Assembly: GCA_020638955.1 (NCBI GenBank)
Contig: JACKHO010000006.1
Coordinates: 372,001 to 436,000 of the forward strand
Source: Planctomycetaceae bacterium
GTDB lineage: Bacteria > Planctomycetota > Planctomycetia > Planctomycetales > Planctomycetaceae
Reading direction: 5' to 3'
Length of the DNA: 64,000 nucleotides
Both the position numbers and the translations under genes were made by a program. Of the stretch, positions 8,574 to 17,956 are shown piece by piece (the first letter of the stretch is position 1; every line of letters begins with the position of its first letter). The notes below the pieces were generated by a model. That model had not been told where the DNA came from. It searched no databases and was given only the letters and a program-made list of their open reading frames with translations.

Positions 8574-11500
8574 CTACGGTGAACCTGGAATCGAGTAGCC
8601 TGGCGGGGTGAGGGAAGTGCCGTTGTATTCGCCACCGTATCCACCCGGACCAGCACCTGTGGCGGGTTGCCGATTGGGATAGCGGCGTGCCTCGTCTTGT
8701 GCGGCAAATGTGGCTGCGTCCTGTGGACGTGGTGGGACCGGCAAGTCGGTGAATTTGACTCCGACCTTAATGATCTCCAAGTTGGAATGCAGGGCAACAC
8801 GCAGTGCCGCACCCGGCGGAATTCTTCCTGAAAGTGTCACGAGTGTCGATCCTCGTTGACTTTCCTCCGACCGGATAATGCCGGGAACAGCGGCGCCTGT
8901 TTCATCAATGACATCAATAGCGCCGACAATTGTCGAGTCTTTCGCTTTGTAGACCAGACGCAAGCTATTGCCCTGCTCTGGGGCACCAGCCTGCATTTCT
9001 AACCGTCGAGCCGTAGGGTGGTCGACCTTTCCATTCAATTGTGCTGCGTTGGGGATGTCGATGGTTTCACTGGTCTGTGGAACCCGCATCAGTACGGCTC
9101 CTTCAAAAAGGGGCAGAATGGTCGCCCCTTCACTGGACACAGACGGGAAGAACTGCGTCAGGATGCCCGAATTGGGCTGCTCGCCGACGGCAGTGCGGTC
9201 GATGACAACGTCTTCTGGTCGTCCCATGTGTCGGCTGCGGTCTGGGAGTTTTTCGTCGGCTCGATAAGACACGACCTTAGTCGCGTTGCCACCAAACAAC
9301 ACAACTTCCAACATGGGTTCAAGGATTTGTTCGTCACGTGCGTCAGTGACGACATGCCATCCCACTTGTGCTTTGGCATTCCATCCTTCCGGTAATCCGG
9401 TGATTTGAGAGGGCTCGACGCCACGACGAATGATATCCTCGCCAATGTTTGCGGGAGGAGGTGGTCCGAGTGGCCCGCCGCCACCACCGCCGGCCCCGGC
9501 CATTGCGGCCGCCATCATCTTGTTCGCAGCCTTCTTACCTTCTTCCGCGAGTTTCAGAATTTCCGGCTGTGTTGCTCCAAATGAAACTGCCGCGAGATTT
9601 CCTTCGCTGGTGACTTCCGCCGACTGGAGCAGTTTATCAAGTGAGTTCTTCAACTCGGGGAAGAAAATTCCAACCGCTATCAACTGTCCATTGGCCTGCT
9701 GCAACAAATTGCGAATCTCTCCAGCAACTTCACCGGCAGACTCTGGGCTGCTGGTTTTGGTCGCGATTGAGAACTCGATGCGGTCACCCAAGTCGAGGGC
9801 AATTTGCATGTCGGTCGCGTTCTCTTTAAGGAGTTCGTTCAGCCTCTTGAACTGTTCTGCTCCCGCGGCATTTTCAGGTGGCGACTCGGCATCTTTCAGA
9901 CGCGTCATGTCGGCCAGTATCGAAAAGTGATGATTGAAGTCCGAGTTCGCATACCGCTGGCTGACCTGAGGGCTCCAAGGCTTTGACCGTGAAAGCAACT
10001 CGACCAAAACTTTTTCCTCTCCGACAATAAGCGTTGAAGCGTCTAGTTCCGCGGCGGCTGTTACCTTTCCAGGCGACGAAGGCTGACCGTTTGGTGCTGG
10101 AGGTGGTGGCATGCGGCGATACTGCACGTTCCCTTGCGTGACGACTTCCGCCGCCTGATACGGCCTAATGGAATCGAGCGAGACGCCGTCACGAAACTGA
10201 ATCACTGCGACGGATGGTGGTTGAGGAACGTTCATTTCCGGTTGTCCTCCGGAATTCGCACTCCCCGACCCGTTGGGTTGAACGGCTCCTCCATTCGAAA
10301 GTGCGGCCTGCTGTCGGCGGGTTGTTTCAGCCACATCGGTCACGGCGAAAGTGACGGAACGAATGTCGGTCAGCGGAATGCCAACTTCCCTTTCAAACTT
10401 TTCCAGCGGCGCATCTCCTTGCTGACGCATCATGTTGACAAGTTGTTCTGTCAACGGGCTGGCCAGCAGGCGTTGCATTTGAACATGGATGACCACGTCC
10501 GTTTCAGGGAGGAGAGAGTCCAGACGAGGTTGAACAAATTCCCCCGGAGTGACATTCAACTTGATGGGCGGCAATGGCTGCTTGGCAGGTGGATATCCTT
10601 GTCCAGGAACTCCTGATCCATTTTCAACACCGGGCTGCTGTGGAACGCCGCCAGGGAACGTGCCGTTGGGGCTCGTATTCAAACTGAGTGCCATGGATGG
10701 ATCGGGGCTCGTCCCGGTGCTGCCCAGTGGAGTGACAGACGCGTCCGATGCTCCGAGAGGAGCCGTTGACGTACTGCCCGGCACCCCACCCAGTGGCGTC
10801 GGTGCACCACCATTCGCTGCTGGAGCCGTTGCTGTGTTTCCCGGCACTCCGCCCAGCGGTGTCGGTGCGCCTCCGTGCGCCGCAGGAGCTGTTGTTGTGC
10901 TGCCCGGCACTCCGCCGAGCGGTGTCGGTGCGCCTCCGTGTGCCGCAGGAGCTGTTGTTGTGCTGCCCGGCACTCCACCCAGAGGCGTCGGTGCGCCTCC
11001 GTGTGCGGCTGGTGCGGTAGCTGTATTCATGCTGGCGTGTGCACCAGGTGCTCCACCCAGTGGGGTTGGTGCACCACCGAGTGGCGTTGGTGCCCCGCCG
11101 TGCGCGGCGGGTGCGGTAGCTGTATTCATGCTGGCGTGTGCCCCAGGGGCTCCCCCCAATGGGGTCGGTGCACCACCGAGTGGCGTTGGCGCTCCGCCGT
11201 GCGCGGCTGGTGCGGTAGCTGTATTCATGCTGGCGTGTGCACCAGGAGCTCCACCCAGTGGGGTTGGTGCCCCACCGAGTGGCGTTGGTGCGCCGCCGTG
11301 CGCGGCCGGTGCGGTAGCTGTGTTCATACTGGCGTGTGCACCAGGAGCTCCACCTAAAGGTGTCGGCGCCCCGCCGTGTGCCCCCGGTGCTGAAGTGCTC
11401 GTTGTCGTTCCATGACCAGCGGGAGCGCCAGTTGCACTGGCACCGTGAGCAGGGGCTCCACCACCACCAGGTTGCGTCATTTGAGCGGTTGGATCATTTG

Positions 11501-12017
11501 ACGCATGACCGCCCCCAGCGGGAGCCGTGTTGTTTTGGCCAGCATTGCCTGTGCTCGCTGTATCGGTTCCTGTATTCGAAGAACTGTCCGATGAAGCGAC
11601 CGCCGAATTGTCAGCAGTATCATCGCCGCCACCGAAGACGCCTAATCCCCACAGCAGTCCACCAACACCGAGCAAGAGGACGAGCACACCGCCGCCCAGA
11701 AGCAACGGCATCATACTGCCGCCAGAAGACTTCTTTCCCTTCCCCTTTCCTTTGCCCTTACCCTTTTTCTTGCTGCTTCCGCCGCTTGCTTTACCCTTGG
11801 CTTTGCTCGATTTGCGAGGCGCGGGCATGTCGTCGAAGTCGTCATCGCCCCCGAATTCATCGTCATCGCCGAAATCGTCCTCAGCCATTTCATCGATGGG
11901 CTGAATGACAAATTTCTTCTTGCACTTCGGGCAAGGTGCTGTTTTGCCGACCTTGCTGTCGTCCTTCAGTTTGAGTTGTGCCTGACAATGACTGCATTCA
12001 ACGGTAATTCCGGCCAT
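8574..12017 (-). CDS. Zinc-ribbon, single-pass membrane protein with long Ala/Gly/Pro repeat region
   Basis: 1147 aa. It starts with an MJ0042-type zinc ribbon (C8-x2-C11 and C29-x2-C32), then an acidic stretch (residues 44-65), a Lys/Gly-rich stretch (about 68-98) and one transmembrane segment (about 102-130). Residues 205-425 are low-complexity repeats built on GGAPTPLGG and GAHASMNTAT. The C-terminal 620 residues are folded (LPETDVVIHVQMQRL, LTDIRSVTFAVTDVAET) and contain a poly-Gly stretch near residue 850. This layout is common in planctomycete hypothetical proteins. The ribbon is likely cytoplasmic and the large domain extracytoplasmic. Function unknown. Confidence 0.8.
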   Translation of the reverse strand: MAGITVECSHCQAQLKLKDDSKVGKTAPCPKCKKKFVIQPIDEMAEDDFGDDDEFGGDDDFDDMPAPRKSSKAKGKASGGSSKKKGKGKGKGKGKKSSGGSMMPLLLGGGVLVLLLGVGGLLWGLGVFGGGDDTADNSAVASSDSSSNTGTDTASTGNAGQNNTAPAGGGHASNDPTAQMTQPGGGGAPAHGASATGAPAGHGTTTSTSAPGAHGGAPTPLGGAPGAHASMNTATAPAAHGGAPTPLGGAPTPLGGAPGAHASMNTATAPAAHGGAPTPLGGAPTPLGGAPGAHASMNTATAPAAHGGAPTPLGGAPTPLGGAPGAHASMNTATAPAAHGGAPTPLGGVPGSTTTAPAAHGGAPTPLGGVPGSTTTAPAAHGGAPTPLGGVPGNTATAPAANGGAPTPLGGVPGSTSTAPLGASDASVTPLGSTGTSPDPSMALSLNTSPNGTFPGGVPQQPGVENGSGVPGQGYPPAKQPLPPIKLNVTPGEFVQPRLDSLLPETDVVIHVQMQRLLASPLTEQLVNMMRQQGDAPLEKFEREVGIPLTDIRSVTFAVTDVAETTRRQQAALSNGGAVQPNGSGSANSGGQPEMNVPQPPSVAVIQFRDGVSLDSIRPYQAAEVVTQGNVQYRRMPPPPAPNGQPSSPGKVTAAAELDASTLIVGEEKVLVELLSRSKPWSPQVSQRYANSDFNHHFSILADMTRLKDAESPPENAAGAEQFKRLNELLKENATDMQIALDLGDRIEFSIATKTSSPESAGEVAGEIRNLLQQANGQLIAVGIFFPELKNSLDKLLQSAEVTSEGNLAAVSFGATQPEILKLAEEGKKAANKMMAAAMAGAGGGGGGPLGPPPPANIGEDIIRRGVEPSQITGLPEGWNAKAQVGWHVVTDARDEQILEPMLEVVLFGGNATKVVSYRADEKLPDRSRHMGRPEDVVIDRTAVGEQPNSGILTQFFPSVSSEGATILPLFEGAVLMRVPQTSETIDIPNAAQLNGKVDHPTARRLEMQAGAPEQGNSLRLVYKAKDSTIVGAIDVIDETGAAVPGIIRSEESQRGSTLVTLSGRIPPGAALRVALHSNLEIIKVGVKFTDLPVPPRPQDAATFAAQDEARRYPNRQPATGAGPGGYGGEYNGTSLTPPGYSIPGSP
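10785..11399 (-). repeat. In-frame tandem repeats, 99-bp and 63-bp units
   Basis: Inside the zinc-ribbon membrane protein gene. A marker stretch encoding the end of a unit recurs at about 11023, 11122, 11221 and 11320, exactly 99 bp apart, giving 33-residue units. Towards lower coordinates, shorter 63-bp units (21 residues with GGVPGSTTT-like ends) follow. Units differ by scattered, mostly silent changes, so the array is not freshly amplified throughout. All unit lengths are multiples of three. Confidence 0.9.
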
Positions 12018-12309
12018 GGCGGACGTGCCTTCAATTGGTGACTGCCGTCACGGAGGTGACGACGTTCGAAACGACTCGCGTAGAACGCATCGGAGCATGT
12101 CTACGGGAGATAAGTGCCTGACAGCATAACAAGTTCTGTCAAGCAGAGTCACGGCTGATTATGGAATTTCGCAAAAGCGGAACATCGAATTGCTCGTAAC
12201 AACGTCCCCCTTCCGCTAGCCTTTTACGGTCCGCGAAGTGACGCGGCAGCGTGCCATAGGCATCGGGCGATGGTGTCGAACGGAATCCTGACCAGTAAGA
12301 CGAAACAAC

Positions 12310-15300
12310 ATGAACTCTCATTTTCAGCTCGATTTTTCTCTGCGTAGGGCTCTTGTCGGTGTTCTGGTGGCATTTCTTGCCCCGTTCTCTGTCAGCCCGC
12401 TCATCGCACAACAGCAAGTCTTTGTGACACCGGAAGAGGCCGCTGCCTCGGAAGATTTCCAGTTGCAGGGCGAATACGCTGGGAATTCACGCGGCATGCA
12501 AGTGGTGGCACAGGGAGAAGGGAAATTCCTTGTCGTGCAGTATCGTGGCGGACTCCCCGGTAAAGGCTGGGACGGTTCTGACCGGGAAGAGTTCGAGGAA
12601 GACGCCGCGGCGGTTAAGCAGCTGGTTGCTGATTTGAAACTGGAACGCGTCGAACGCACGAGTCCCACGCTCGGTGCCGAGCCGCCAGCGGGAGCCGTCG
12701 TTCTGTTTGATGGAACTGCGGAATCGCTCCAGCAGCACTGGAAAGAAGGTGCGAAAATGAGTGACGACGGCCTGCTCATGCAGGGATGCATGTCAACCGA
12801 CGTATTCGTCGATTTCACAGCACACATTGAGTTTCGACTCCCCTTCATGCCGGCTGCTCGTGGGCAGGGCCGTGGAAACAGCGGAGCGTATTACCAGGGA
12901 CGCTACGAAACCCAGGTGCTCGATTCGTTTGGCCTGGCTGGCAAGAACAACGAAACCGGCGGGATTTATGAAATTAGTGATCCCAGCTTGAATATTTGCT
13001 TGCCGCCACTCGTTTGGCAAACGTATGACGTCGATTTCACAGCAGCACGCTGGAACGACAAGGGAGAGAAGACCGCCAATGCGCGACTTACCGTGCGTCT
13101 CAACGGCGTAACAGTACAGCAGAATGTGGAAGTCCCGCGAATTACCCGGGCCGCACCGAATCAGGAATCACCGGAACCTGGGCCACTGTACTTGCAAGAT
13201 CACGGCAACCCTGTCCGGTACCGCAACATTTGGATCGTCCCGCGCGATTCCGAACGACAGGCACGGCGCCCTCGGGTTCCTGCCTTTGAACGATTTCACG
13301 CGAGCTGGTCAGGAAACACACTTGGCGGGGAGTTGCTGGTCAACGAACTGGGCTGCCGAAATTGCCATCAATCATTGCCCGCCGACAACGCCAAAAGTGC
13401 CCCCAACATCACAAAAGTTGGTTCCCGTGCCCGCCCTGAGTGGATTCGTGACTTCATTGCCAATCCCCATGCTGTGAAGCCTGGCACAACCATGCCTTCA
13501 CTGCTTGATGGCTGGAACGAAGACGAACGTCGCGACGCCGTGTTGAAGCTGACGAACTTCCTCGTCGCTTCAGGCCAGTTTGCCGAGCAACCGGTTGACG
13601 CACAAAAAGTCCGTCGTGGTGAAGCACTCTTCCACGAAGTCGGATGCAACGCCTGTCACGCTCCCCGTAATGACGTGGCCGTCCCGGACGGGACCTCCGT
13701 CTCGCTTGCCGGCATTGAGAATAAGTATTCGGTTGCACCACTTACCGAATTCCTGAAGAACCCCCATGCCGTTCGTCCGTCAGGTCGCATGCCGAACCTG
13801 CAACTCAACGACAAAGAGTCGGAAGACATTGCGAACTACCTGCTCAAGGATTCCAAGACGTCGCCGTTGTTGCCAAACATTCGCTATCAGGTGTTCAACG
13901 GAAGCTGGGATGAAGTCCCTAACTTTGACGAAATGGAACCAGAGAAGACGGGCGAAGTGGCCGGATTCGATGTCTACGTCGCCGGCCGCAACGACAACTT
14001 CGGCGTGCGTTACGAAGGCTTTCTCCATGTGGAAAAGAAAGGGAAATACCGATTCCACCTGGGATCGGACGATGGCAGCAAGCTGTATGTCAACGGCAAG
14101 CAGGTCGTTGCTTCAGATGGCATTCACCCACACACAGTGAACGCCGACAACATTGAACTCGATGCTGGTGCTCACGCAATTCGCGTTGATTACTTCGAAC
14201 AAGGTGGACAGGAATCGCTCTCTCTCGAAGTTGAGGGACCGGGATTGCCGCGACAAGACGCCGGACGACTTTTGACACCAGGGAAGGAAAAGCTGGAAAA
14301 GAAAGTTTCCGACGATCCCAACGCCTTCGTCTACGACCCCGGCCTTGTCGAAGCAGGGCAGAAACTGTTTGTGGAAATTGGCTGTGCGGCCTGCCACGAG
14401 TATTCAGTTCCAGGCGAAGGAAAACTCACCTTCGATGCCTCGGCCCTTAACGACAAGACGAACTGGGCCAACCGTGAGTCAGGTTGTCTGGCCGAGAAAT
14501 CAGGTCGAGCCCCCAACTATGACTTGTCCCCAGAACAACTCACCGCACTCACCAACGTTCTAAGGAACCCTGGAGAAGGCAGCAGGTCAACTGCCGTGGA
14601 GGTGTCCAAGGTCTTTGCCACATTTAACTGCTACGCCTGCCATACGCGCGACGGCATTGGCGGACCAGAAGCAGAACGCAATGCACTGTTCACTACCACC
14701 ATTCCGGAAATGGGTGACGAAGGTCGACTCCCGCCGCCGCTCAACAACGTGGGAGACAAACTCAACGACGAATGGCTGACGAAAATTCTGCACGATGGCG
14801 CGAACGAACGTGACTATATGCGCACACGCATGCCCAGGTTCGCTCACGCAGCGGTTGACCAGTTGGCCGCCGTGTTCGTTGCCACCGACCGCCGTACAGA
14901 AGCTCCGCTGGCTGAATTCGACGCACCAGTTCACCGCGTGAAGTCGAATGGTCGTCAGTTGGTAGGGGAGGGCGGGTTGGCCTGCATTAAGTGCCACACG
15001 TTTGCAAACCACAAAGCCACCGGCATTCAGGCCATCTCACTCACCGGCATGACGCGGCGACTGCGCCAGGACTGGTTCCAGCGATATCTGTTTGATCCCA
15101 TTGCCTACCGTCCCGGTACCCGCATGCCAACAGGCTTCCCTGACGGCATCCCCGCTATCAAGGACGTCTTCGATGACGCCCCGGTCAAGACGGGAGTTGC
15201 CGATCGAAATTCCCAGCCCAATCAGCAAATCAGTGCCATCTGGAAGTTTCTGGAAGATGGTGACAAGGCCTCCATTCCCGACGGATTGCTCGCGGAAATG

Positions 15301-15963
15301 ATTGAACTCATTCCAAAGACGGAGCCGGTCATTTATCGAAACTTCCTGGAAGGGACGTCGCCACGCGGAATTGCCGTGGGATACCCGGAGGGAGCACACA
15401 TCGCCTGGGATGCCAATACATTCGGTCTCCGCATGATTTGGCACGGCAGGTTCATTGATGCATCCAAGCACTGGGTCGGACGCGGTCCAGGCAACCAGAC
15501 GCCGTTGGGCGACCACATCATGCAAATTGAGAACGCCTCGCCGCTGGCGGTGCTGGAATCGGGCGACGCGGAATGGCCCGCGACCGATCCCCGCCAACGT
15601 GGCTACAAATTCCGTGGCTACGAGTTGAATGGAACAAAGCAGCCCGCGTTCCGCTATCAAACCGAGTTTGGCGACGTCACCGATTTCATTGCACCCGTCG
15701 CTCATGAGGGACGCGACGCAGGACTCCTCCGTGAAATCACGGTGTCCTCCGCAAATGATGCGGGAGCAGTTTATTTCCTCGCCGCAAAGGCATCCGAAAT
15801 TTCGACCGGAGAAGACGGCTGGTTCCTGTTGCCGCAGGGTGTTCGCGTGAAGGTCACCGGTGGTGCCGCCTTCATTCGCGACTCTGGTGGGCAAAAGGAA
15901 CTCATCGTGGAACTGAAATTCAAGGCTGGCTCAGCAGTCGTCACACAAGAGTTCGACTGGTAA
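12310..15963 (+). CDS. DUF1080 - cytochrome c - PA14 multidomain protein with five CxxCH motifs
   Basis: 1217 aa with a signal peptide (about 1-34). Residues 110-310 are a DUF1080 (3-keto-disaccharide hydrolase/laminin-G-like) domain with GNSGAYYQGRYETQVLDS. Haem c motifs follow: CRNCH (about 349), CNACH (about 445), then a PA14 domain (about 535-650, FHLGSDDGSKLYVNGKQV), and CAACH (about 692), CYACH (about 774) and CIKCH (about 891). The C-terminal 250 residues lack a clear family. It is probably a periplasmic or surface electron-transfer protein tied to sugar binding. Its 3' neighbour is the SCO1-DUF420 gene, which fits a respiratory context. Known planctomycete architecture; exact role unknown. 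Confidence 0.85.
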   Translation: MNSHFQLDFSLRRALVGVLVAFLAPFSVSPLIAQQQVFVTPEEAAASEDFQLQGEYAGNSRGMQVVAQGEGKFLVVQYRGGLPGKGWDGSDREEFEEDAAAVKQLVADLKLERVERTSPTLGAEPPAGAVVLFDGTAESLQQHWKEGAKMSDDGLLMQGCMSTDVFVDFTAHIEFRLPFMPAARGQGRGNSGAYYQGRYETQVLDSFGLAGKNNETGGIYEISDPSLNICLPPLVWQTYDVDFTAARWNDKGEKTANARLTVRLNGVTVQQNVEVPRITRAAPNQESPEPGPLYLQDHGNPVRYRNIWIVPRDSERQARRPRVPAFERFHASWSGNTLGGELLVNELGCRNCHQSLPADNAKSAPNITKVGSRARPEWIRDFIANPHAVKPGTTMPSLLDGWNEDERRDAVLKLTNFLVASGQFAEQPVDAQKVRRGEALFHEVGCNACHAPRNDVAVPDGTSVSLAGIENKYSVAPLTEFLKNPHAVRPSGRMPNLQLNDKESEDIANYLLKDSKTSPLLPNIRYQVFNGSWDEVPNFDEMEPEKTGEVAGFDVYVAGRNDNFGVRYEGFLHVEKKGKYRFHLGSDDGSKLYVNGKQVVASDGIHPHTVNADNIELDAGAHAIRVDYFEQGGQESLSLEVEGPGLPRQDAGRLLTPGKEKLEKKVSDDPNAFVYDPGLVEAGQKLFVEIGCAACHEYSVPGEGKLTFDASALNDKTNWANRESGCLAEKSGRAPNYDLSPEQLTALTNVLRNPGEGSRSTAVEVSKVFATFNCYACHTRDGIGGPEAERNALFTTTIPEMGDEGRLPPPLNNVGDKLNDEWLTKILHDGANERDYMRTRMPRFAHAAVDQLAAVFVATDRRTEAPLAEFDAPVHRVKSNGRQLVGEGGLACIKCHTFANHKATGIQAISLTGMTRRLRQDWFQRYLFDPIAYRPGTRMPTGFPDGIPAIKDVFDDAPVKTGVADRNSQPNQQISAIWKFLEDGDKASIPDGLLAEMIELIPKTEPVIYRNFLEGTSPRGIAVGYPEGAHIAWDANTFGLRMIWHGRFIDASKHWVGRGPGNQTPLGDHIMQIENASPLAVLESGDAEWPATDPRQRGYKFRGYELNGTKQPAFRYQTEFGDVTDFIAPVAHEGRDAGLLREITVSSANDAGAVYFLAAKASEISTGEDGWFLLPQGVRVKVTGGAAFIRDSGGQKELIVELKFKAGSAVVTQEFDW

Positions 15964-16060
15964 CAGTAGTTTTCGAACCAGCGAATCTGTCCCCCCAGAT
16001 TTGGGGAATCGGGATTTCGGCAGTGGACGTTTCCACGCAGGCTGCTACCCTCAACCGTAG

Positions 16061-16127
16061 GGTGGGTGCAGTCCGCCGTAATTGAGGTAGTGCGTTACGC
16101 AAAGCATGCAGGCGGACGTAACCCACC
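16061..16127. repeat. Palindromic intergenic repeat (GGGTGGGT type)
   Basis: GGTGGGTGCAGTCCGCC at 16061-16077 is mirrored by GGCGGACGTAACCCACC at 16111-16127. The two arms pair at 13 of 17 positions around a 33-nt middle. The look is that of dispersed REP-like intergenic elements. It covers the GTG at 16066 that would give an N-extended SCO1 reading, which argues against that start. Confidence 0.6.
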
Positions 16128-16194
16128 ATCAAGCGGTGACTTGTTTCGTCCACTGGTCATTGCTCCGGCGAATCAGATTGAATCGAGCGAAACG

Positions 16195-17442
16195 TTGTTT
16201 CAGTTGTTAAAGCGGCAAACCGGACTCTCCGTCGGCCTGATTCTTCTGGCCGCAATGTGCGGTTACGCCTGCGCCGATGCCCCCAAAGCAGACGCCGAAG
16301 AGGATTACCTCCGACCGGGCGATTACATCCCGCCTTATACGCAACTCACAGAAGACGGTCCCGCCGAGATGTGGGATGTGGCCGAGGTTTCTGAGTTCAA
16401 ACTGGTGGACCAGGACGGAAACGAAGTTACGAAGGAGTCTCTGCTGGGGAAGCCGTGGGTTGCGAACTTCGTATTCACACGCTGTACCGTCCAGTGTCCG
16501 GCCAACTGCACCATCATCCGGAAGTTGAACGACTCTCTGGCGAAAGTCGACGTCCGGTTCGTCACAATTACGGTTGATCCTGAGAACGATTCCGTCGAAG
16601 TCATGCGGGAATATGCCTCGATCTGGAAGGCCCAACCGGACCGCTGGAAATTCTGTACGGGAGACGTCGACGCCGTGTGGGATCTCATCCGTAAAGGATT
16701 CAAGGTCACCGCCTGGGAAGAGGTCGGTACCCGCCGTCGTCCCGGAATGGAGTTCGCCCACAGCAATCATCTAGTACACGTGGATGCGACAGGGAAAATC
16801 CTGGGACGCTACAACGCCACCAATGAAGACGAAATCACCGTGCTGCGGACTGTTCTGCAGGGGAAGATCGAAACACCGCAGAAGTTTCAGCCAGCAAATC
16901 TCGCACTTCTTGAAAAGGAAGCCGCCGAACGGAAGGAGCATGCCGCCCACGTCCGCGAGGCTGCTGACGTCCCTGAAGCCGAACGTCCTGCGACACTCAA
17001 GGACTTGCCCGGTTGGGCCAAGCGTCTCCCGGCGACAAATGCCCTGTTGAATGCCTTGTCGACAATTCTGCTGCTGGCAGGTTTTGGCGCCATCAAGGCG
17101 GGGAACCGCAACTTGCACAAGTACCTTATGCTGACGGCGTTTGGTGTCTCGGTCGCGTTTCTGGCGTGCTATCTGACGTATCACTCAGCGTTGTCAGCGT
17201 ACACGGACTCGCATGGCAAACCATTTGAGGGGACCGGATTCATCAGGCCAGTCTATTTTTCCATCCTGATTTCTCACGTGCTGCTGGCCGTGGTCGTGCC
17301 TGTTGGTGCCATTGGTACAATTTGGCATGGATTGCGTGAGAACTGGAGTTCTCACCGCTGGTGGGGGAAAATCACTTTCCCAATTTGGCTGTATGTTTCC
17401 GTGACGGGCGTTATTATTTACCTCATGTTGTACCGACTGTAG
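16195..17442 (+). CDS. SCO1/SenC - DUF420 fusion, cytochrome c oxidase assembly
   Basis: The SCO1 thioredoxin-fold domain carries the copper-binding pair C97-x3-C101 (CTVQC) and a distal His in AHSNHLVHVD. It is fused to a C-terminal DUF420 domain with four membrane helices (about residues 280-415). SCO1 delivers copper to the CuA centre of cytochrome c oxidase, and DUF420 proteins usually sit in the same gene clusters. The frame is open back to a GTG at 16066, but that stretch overlaps a palindromic repeat. TTG at 16195 gives a clean signal peptide (FQLLKRQTGLSVGLILLAAM), so I start there; TTG at 16204 is another option. The CPMC membrane protein follows 70 bp later. Confidence 0.85.
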   Translation: MFQLLKRQTGLSVGLILLAAMCGYACADAPKADAEEDYLRPGDYIPPYTQLTEDGPAEMWDVAEVSEFKLVDQDGNEVTKESLLGKPWVANFVFTRCTVQCPANCTIIRKLNDSLAKVDVRFVTITVDPENDSVEVMREYASIWKAQPDRWKFCTGDVDAVWDLIRKGFKVTAWEEVGTRRRPGMEFAHSNHLVHVDATGKILGRYNATNEDEITVLRTVLQGKIETPQKFQPANLALLEKEAAERKEHAAHVREAADVPEAERPATLKDLPGWAKRLPATNALLNALSTILLLAGFGAIKAGNRNLHKYLMLTAFGVSVAFLACYLTYHSALSAYTDSHGKPFEGTGFIRPVYFSILISHVLLAVVVPVGAIGTIWHGLRENWSSHRWWGKITFPIWLYVSVTGVIIYLMLYRL

Positions 17443-17512
17443 ATTCAGTGGGACGCACACACAGACTGCCCAAGTAACGGGGAGAGGGAGCAAAAGCTCC
17501 ACTCAGAACGCA

Positions 17513-17791
17513 ATGAACAAAGCACTCAAAGGACTGTTGCTCGCACTGGCGCTCGTCGTGGGAACACTCTCGACGGCATCGCCCGTCATGGCTTGTCCCA
17601 TGTGTCGCGTGGCCAATGAAGACACGGAAGACCCCGCTGCGGAGGCTCGCCCACGTGCCTATATGTACAGTATCCTGTTCATGCTGGCCATGCCCGCCTC
17701 GATTGCTACCTTCTTCGGCGTTTCGCTGTATCGACTGTCGCGCCAACGCGACGCGATGAACGAAGAAGTGCTCGGCGACAACAACATCTAG
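17513..17791 (+). CDS. Small membrane protein with CPMC motif
   Basis: 92 aa: a signal peptide or first helix (residues 6-27), then ACPMCR, a short acidic linker, and a transmembrane helix (about 51-72, YSILFMLAMPASIATFFGVSLY). The CPMC pair just outside the membrane resembles a copper or redox site. It follows the SCO1-DUF420 gene by 70 bp, with purine-rich GGGGAGAGGGAG upstream, so a role in copper or oxidase assembly is a reasonable inference. No named family recognised. Confidence 0.7.
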   Translation: MNKALKGLLLALALVVGTLSTASPVMACPMCRVANEDTEDPAAEARPRAYMYSILFMLAMPASIATFFGVSLYRLSRQRDAMNEEVLGDNNI

Positions 17792-17912
17792 GGCCTTGTT
17801 CGGCACCTTTAGCCGAACTGGCACAACTTGAGCCATTCTGGCTGAATTATGTTTGTTGTATTGAACAAGGCCACACTACAAGAAGCTCCTCGGAAGAATC
17901 TTCGCGATTCTT
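17792..17912 (+). ncRNA. Multi-hairpin RNA region between CPMC and barrel genes
   Basis: Outer arms GGCCTTGTTC (17792-17801) and GAACAAGGCC (17863-17872) are a perfect 10-bp pair. Inside are GTTCGGC/GCCGAAC (17798-17804, 17812-17818) and AGCC/GGCT hairpins; the first shares bases with the outer arm, so the pairings are mutually exclusive. A separate AAGAATC/GATTCTT hairpin with a TTCGC loop lies at 17894-17912. It may be the 3' end of the SCO operon transcript or a switchable leader of the next gene. No strong T-tract is seen. Confidence 0.45.
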
Positions 17913-17956
17913 GAGTCACCTTCCCCAAAATGGGACAGGAAAAAGGAGTTTCCTCG

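Noticed and set aside
10549..11415. 288-codon Pro/Gly/Ala-rich open frame on the plus strand
   Set aside because: Mirror of the tandem repeats of the zinc-ribbon protein; repeats without stops in one frame often lack stops in others.
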